Of a stretch of 63,323 bases of DNA, positions 59,564 to 63,323 are shown one piece after another. Position numbers and translations under genes: made by a program. Numbering within the stretch: position 1 is the first letter of the stretch; the number at the start of each line of letters is the position of its first letter. Where the stretch lies: positions 1 to 63,323 of the forward strand of contig JAMYWO010000131.1 of NCBI GenBank assembly GCA_024220525.1, in the 5' to 3' direction. Below the pieces are notes generated by a model. The model was given only the letters and a program-made list of their open reading frames with translations. It had not been told where the DNA came from and searched no databases. The DNA comes from Cochliopodium minus. Taxonomy: Eukaryota; Discosea; Himatismenida; Cochliopodiidae.

Positions 59564-62136
59564 TCAATTAAAGTGCTTCTTAAGAGAAGATCTTTTTGAA
59601 GTTCCCTTTTTGTCAAACAAAGAAACATTAGTAGGTCCTTTAATGAGACCAGTAGAAAGGTAAGGTACAACCCCTCCAAAATTGTCCATTTTAGAAAGAA
59701 AAAGTTCAATGGGAGGTTGCAAGTGCCCTAAAAGGACAGTGTTGGTCAATGTGATTAATGAGATTGGGAGAGGAGTTTGAAAATAAATGAGACCTTTCTT
59801 GATATCAATCGATTTAACAATAGCATAACCTAATAAAAATTTTAATAATTTTGTTTTTCTTTATTTTTAATTTTAAATAATTTTATTTTTGTTTTTTATT
59901 TTTAATTAATTTTATTTTCATTTTTTTATTTTAACTTTTTTAATCAATCTTTCCAAAAGTTTTTTATTTTTTAGTTTTTGTTTTCATTTGAATTTATTTT
60001 ATTTTTAATTTTTAATTATCTTTCCAAAAGTTTTTTATTTTATTTTTTATTTATATTTATTTTTTATTTTAAATTTTTTATTTTATTTTTTTATTTATTT
60101 TCTTTAATTTTGTTTGTTACCAATCATGTTTGTATCTTTATATGGAATTTCAGTCAAAAATTTAGGTAAATTGTCTGCTTGTTGTTGGATAGCTTGGGAG
60201 ATAGTGGAAACAGTTTCACCTTTTTCGTTGATAGAATTCTCAATGAAAGAAAGGGGATTGGAAATTTCATATTTGGACTGATCAACCAAAAGAGCGACAA
60301 CAGATCCGTTCAAAGCATTGAAATATTCGTTGGGAGGAATGTTTTTGTTGAAGACACCAATGTTGAGATGTTTGAAGGGCACGGAATAAGTGTTGAGAGA
60401 AGAAAAGTAGTTGATGATCTTGAACTTTCTTTTTTTGCTGGGAAAATCCTCGAAGATCTCGTTCTCATAAGAAATGGGAGGAAGGGAGACGTAATCATTG
60501 AAATTTTGAAGATGGGAATCCAACAAAGAATCGACGTTGATATCTGTCACATCAGATTTCAAATTGACGATGAAGTTAGGACCAAAAGAATTCAAAAAAG
60601 AAAGGAATTGTTCATAGCCATCTCCATTGATCCATGAAGGCAAATTACATATCAAAGGGATACCGCTGTATTTTGATTTGTAGGCAGAGAAACATTCAGC
60701 GACGAGGCTGTGGTAGTAAGAAAGGTTGGTGAGGGGAGTTTCAGAGCCGAAAAAAAAAGATTTTTCGACGGTTTGCTTCTCGCAAAAGATGTTATTGAAG
60801 AAGGGCTTTTGAACCAAGGTAAGGTAAATGGACAAAGGCAAATTAAGAAGAATGTCTTTGACGTTAGCGTCCAAAACAGCGACGTAAGGATATTTGTTAA
60901 GAAAGTAGTTGCAAAGAAAGGTAGTGAAAAAAGAAAAGGTGGCATTGGATTCTCCTGTAACAAAAATGATGGATGAAGAAGGCTTCTCCAACAATTTTTG
61001 GGCAGTTTCGTACCATTGTTGAGGAACAGACCTACTCAAGTTTTTGGCGGTGACGAAGATGTTATCAAAGGAAAGTTGGAAAGAGCTGGATTTCTTTGGG
61101 GGCATATAAATTGATTTTCTGGAGAACATCTCGTCATCCAAATACAACTGCTCTATTTCCTTCAAACAAATGATGCATCCTATATTTCCCAAATTCAAAT
61201 CTTTTTTGTTTGAAATGCTTTTCAAAAAGTTTGTTGTCTTTCGATCTAATCCGCTTTCTTTTTGTTTCATCAAAATGTTCAAGGCGGAGACGTTTTTCCT
61301 TTTGGTGCTTTCTATGTTCATGGATGGGACAACGTATGGAGAATCAACTAGGTGATATTGTTCCGATTGGTTGAAGTAGTGCCCATAAATCAAGGAACAT
61401 CCATAAACTATTCTAAATTTAAATTTTCCGCACAAATGAATACTCTATTTTAAAAAAAGTGAGAAATCAAATGAAAAATTATAATAAATTGAAAATGAAA
61501 TATTAAAAACAAAAATACGAAAATAAAATGAGAAATAAAATTAAAAAGTAAAAAAAAAATTAAAAAAAAAGTAAAATAATAAAATTAAAGAAAAACTTTT
61601 TTTACTTCTTCCTCTTCCATCAAAACATATATCCTATTTTCTATTGTGAAAATTCTATTTTTATTGAATGTTTCTTCTTTACTTGTGCTTGGATTAATTT
61701 TGGTAAGAGTGTCCTGCTTATTTTTTGTTTGGGAAGTAGAATTTTTATTTTCTGATATATCATTGGTTTGATTATTTAATGAAGATAAATTTATTTTGAG
61801 ATTGTTTTCACTGTTAACAGGCTCCACCTCTTCTTTTATTTCCTCCTTTTCTTTTTTGGCTTTCTTTTTCTTATTTTTCTTTTTTTTCTCTTGTATGTTT
61901 TCAACTTTAATCTTCTCCATCTTTTTTTCTTCCACAATCTTTTTATCGTTAGAATTAATCTCGATTATATCTTTTTTATCTTCGTTAATTTTGTTTGTAT
62001 CTTTCTTATTCTTTTTCTTTTTATCTTTTTTCTTTTCATCTTTGATATTATTCGTATCTTCATTCTGTGTTGATATCCATTTGGGTGAATTGAAATAATC
62101 AGATTGAGGAGATACTTTTGATATCTTATTTTTGGA
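59564..62136 (-). CDS. NOL9/Grc3-like (Clp1 family) polynucleotide 5'-kinase homologue with degenerate P-loop (5' end at join)
   Basis: Open from the N at 62137. Lys-rich linker, then the N-terminal beta domain (NRIYVLMEEEE, GKFKFRIVYGCSLIYGHYF), the NTPase domain (IIFVTGESNATFSFFTTFLC; YVAVLDANVKDI), SYYHSLVAECFSAYKSKY, PLICNLPSWINGDGYEQFLS and NFIVNLKS, and the Clp1/NOL9 end IGVFNKNIPPNEYFNALNG, YAIVKSIDIKKGLIYFQTPL, TVLLGHLQPP. NOL9/Grc3 phosphorylates 5'-OH RNA ends during pre-rRNA ITS2 processing. Where relatives have GxxNxGKST this protein has GESNATFSF: no lysine or Ser/Thr pair, and the LDLDxGQ motif is LDANVKD. Probably catalytically inactive. The intron before YAIVK uses a GTAACA donor; stop TGA 59564-59566. 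Confidence 0.83.
61945..62136 (-). repeat. Duplicated segment, copy 2 (allele or contig overlap)
   Basis: Partner of 15877-16053; carries a 15-nt in-frame insertion. It ends exactly at the single N at 62137. Confidence 0.85.
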
Positions 62137-62137
62137 N
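62137..62137. other. Single-N assembly join
   Basis: Cuts the NOL9-like gene upstream of its start; the sequence to the right (62138 on) is unrelated intergenic DNA and does not continue the frame. Confidence 0.85.
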
Positions 62138-62350
62138 TTTTAAAAATATTTTAATATCAAATTCAACGAAAAAAAAGTCCTGATATAATCAAAAAAAACT
62201 AGCGCGTGGTGATTTATAAGGAGAATAATATCCTAATTATCTATCAAATAGATTTTAAAAAATTAATGAATTGTATGATGAGTACAATTGAAATTTAATT
62301 TTTCAAAAATAGAAAATAATGTATCAAAGAAATACAAGTAAACATTATTG

Positions 62351-62508
62351 TTATTTTAATTTACGTCCTCCATGTCCTCCATGATGTCCATGGCTCAATC
62401 CGTGATGATGACCGTGATCACTACAACATAAACTAGAATTAAAAAATAAAAGAATAATTGTGAGCAATTAAAATTTAAATTTTAATAGATGCAGATCCCA
62501 TACCCCAT
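62351..62508 (-). CDS. 28-residue His/Gly-rich microprotein with N-terminal MGLCCS lipidation motif
   Basis: Exon 1 is only ATGGG (62508-62504) behind an A run, followed by a GTATGG...TTCTAG intron; exon 2 runs from 62432 to TAA at 62351. The product begins MGLCCSDHGHHHG, continues with further HG/HH/GG clusters, and ends GGRKLK. Gly2 with Ser6 is the N-myristoylation context, and two adjacent cysteines would be palmitoylation sites; nine histidines in 28 residues could bind metal. Read in the opposite frame or unspliced, the ATG gives only nine codons. I do not recognise a family. Expression is unproven; the low-complexity codons (GGA/CAT) could be chance, but the splice phase exactly restores the motif. 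Confidence 0.5.
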
Positions 62509-62964
62509 TTTTTTAAAAAAAGTTTTTCTTCAAATTTTTTTTTTTTTGATATATTTTTAAAAATTTTTTTTTTGATAACTTCATTTTTAATTTTATAACC
62601 AATTTCCTTAGAAAGATTAAAATGTGAATTCACAAACCTAATTCACTAAGCTTGTTCAAAAAGGTTTTGTTGATTTTGTTAAGAAATAAAAAAAATCTTT
62701 AATTAAAAAAAGATGAAGAAAATTCTTTTTCAGACCAAAAATAACATCAAACAAATTCTGATCAATTTCAAATCAACATTTTGAAAGGTTCACATTTTCA
62801 AATAGTGAATGTTTTATAAATAATATAAAATTGATGAAAATATTCAATAGACTTTGATTGGTATTCAAGATCATTGATAAATAATGATCCTTCAATAATT
62901 CTTCTGGAAGCAATCTTTTTATACAAATAAATTTTTTATCAGAGAAAAATTAAAATAAAAAAAA
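62509..62964. other. Divergent intergenic region (456 bp)
   Basis: AT-rich promoter-containing spacer between the microprotein and the last gene; no further element recognised. Confidence 0.5.
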
Positions 62965-63323
62965 ATGGAGATAGAAGACAACAATAGATTACCTGAAATT
63001 CAATCAACCGTATTTATTGGATATTATGATTTATCTGGAGCAGGAAATAGAGCGATAAACAGCATCCAAACAAAAAGCACTAACAAAAAAACGACAACAA
63101 ACAACAAATTGTTCACATCAGAGAACATCCTGAAGAATAAAGAGAATAAGATTAAATTGGACAATATTACGATCCAAAATGTGGAAGATAAAGTGACATT
63201 GATTTCAATAAACACAGATCCAAAGAATAAAATAGAGACAGCAAATGTTTTGTACGAATTGATAAAGAATTGCAAAAAAATTTTCATCTGCACAGCTATA
63301 CATGCCTTGTCAGACAAAAACCT
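62965..63323 (+). CDS. Unrecognised protein, N-terminal part (runs off window)
   Basis: ATG 62965 (MEIEDNNRLPEIQSTVFIGY) behind an A run, open to the window end. The visible ~119 residues have a polar Lys/Thr/Asn-rich insertion (INSIQTKSTNKKTTTNNKLF) and then alternating strand and helix patterns (KVTLISINTDPKNKIETANV, KKIFICTAIHALSDKN). No family assigned. The absence of stop codons over 359 bases in this AT-rich DNA and the leader context support a real gene. Confidence 0.7.
   Translation, partial: MEIEDNNRLPEIQSTVFIGYYDLSGAGNRAINSIQTKSTNKKTTTNNKLFTSENILKNKENKIKLDNITIQNVEDKVTLISINTDPKNKIETANVLYELIKNCKKIFICTAIHALSDKN

Overview
The window is eukaryotic nuclear DNA from an AT-rich, intron-dense unicellular organism. 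Most genes are cut by several short spliceosomal introns of A- or T-rich sequence with GTAAA-type donors and TAG/CAG/AAG acceptors. Start codons often sit directly behind an oligo-A run, all three stops are used in the standard code, and genes lie 50-900 bp apart on both strands. SH2 domains, a Cbl-like module, Rho GTPases, a LisH-type RasGEF, RCC1, ankyrin and CLU proteins point to an amoeboid protist (amoebozoan-like or similar). I cannot name the species from sequence alone. All gene models here are exon chains I joined by hand from reading frame and splice sites.

Layout: 0.2-0.8 kb sulfite oxidase 3' end (+); 1.1 kb small protein (-); 1.4 kb dispersed repeat copy A; 2.0-4.2 kb kinase (-); 4.5-7.8 kb armadillo-type protein (+); 8.0-13.0 kb DEP protein (+); 13.1-15.7 kb ankyrin protein (-, 5' end cut at an assembly join). 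After the join at 15876: N-terminal part of a NOL9/Grc3-like protein (-), a 2H phosphoesterase-aldehyde dehydrogenase fusion (-), a poxvirus/Ydc2-type Holliday junction resolvase (+), a RasGEF (+), a PSI-domain membrane protein (+), a five-thioredoxin-domain membrane PDI (+), dihydroneopterin aldolase (-), a frameshifted methionine aminopeptidase 2 (+), a broken ankyrin gene (-) and repeat copy B. After the join at 36955: an ERCC6L2-like SNF2 helicase (-, 3' end cut), DCP2 (-), a Cbl-like/SH2/SH2/PPM/PPM protein (-), a TMC-like channel (+, internal gap), two atypical Rho GTPases (-), an RCC1 protein (+), an EF-hand protein (+), an ankyrin protein (+), a CLU protein (-) and the C-terminal body of the NOL9-like protein (-). 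After the join at 62137: a 28-residue His/Gly-rich, probably lipidated microprotein (-) and the start of an unrecognised gene (+).

There is no operon logic, but themes recur. RNA metabolism: DCP2, NOL9/Grc3-like, and a 2H phosphoesterase of the type that acts on tRNA-splicing by-products. Signalling: Rho pair, RasGEF, kinase, SH2-phosphatase, DEP and EF-hand proteins. A family of repeat proteins (three ankyrin, one RCC1) shares the same C-terminal W-x(n)-HR[FY] module.

The most novel items are the 2H phosphoesterase-ALDH fusion, the Cbl-like SH2-tandem-PPM protein whose second phosphatase domain has lost its metal-binding aspartates, the NOL9-like protein without a P-loop lysine, the lipidated His-rich microprotein, and an identical 96-bp element in sense orientation inside introns of two genes of the W-HR[FY] family. 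Several oddities are probably assembly artefacts. Three single 'n' joins cut genes or repeats. One 100-N gap is flanked by an exact 77-base duplication. A 177/192-base duplicated segment shows that the pieces on either side of the joins are probably in the wrong order.
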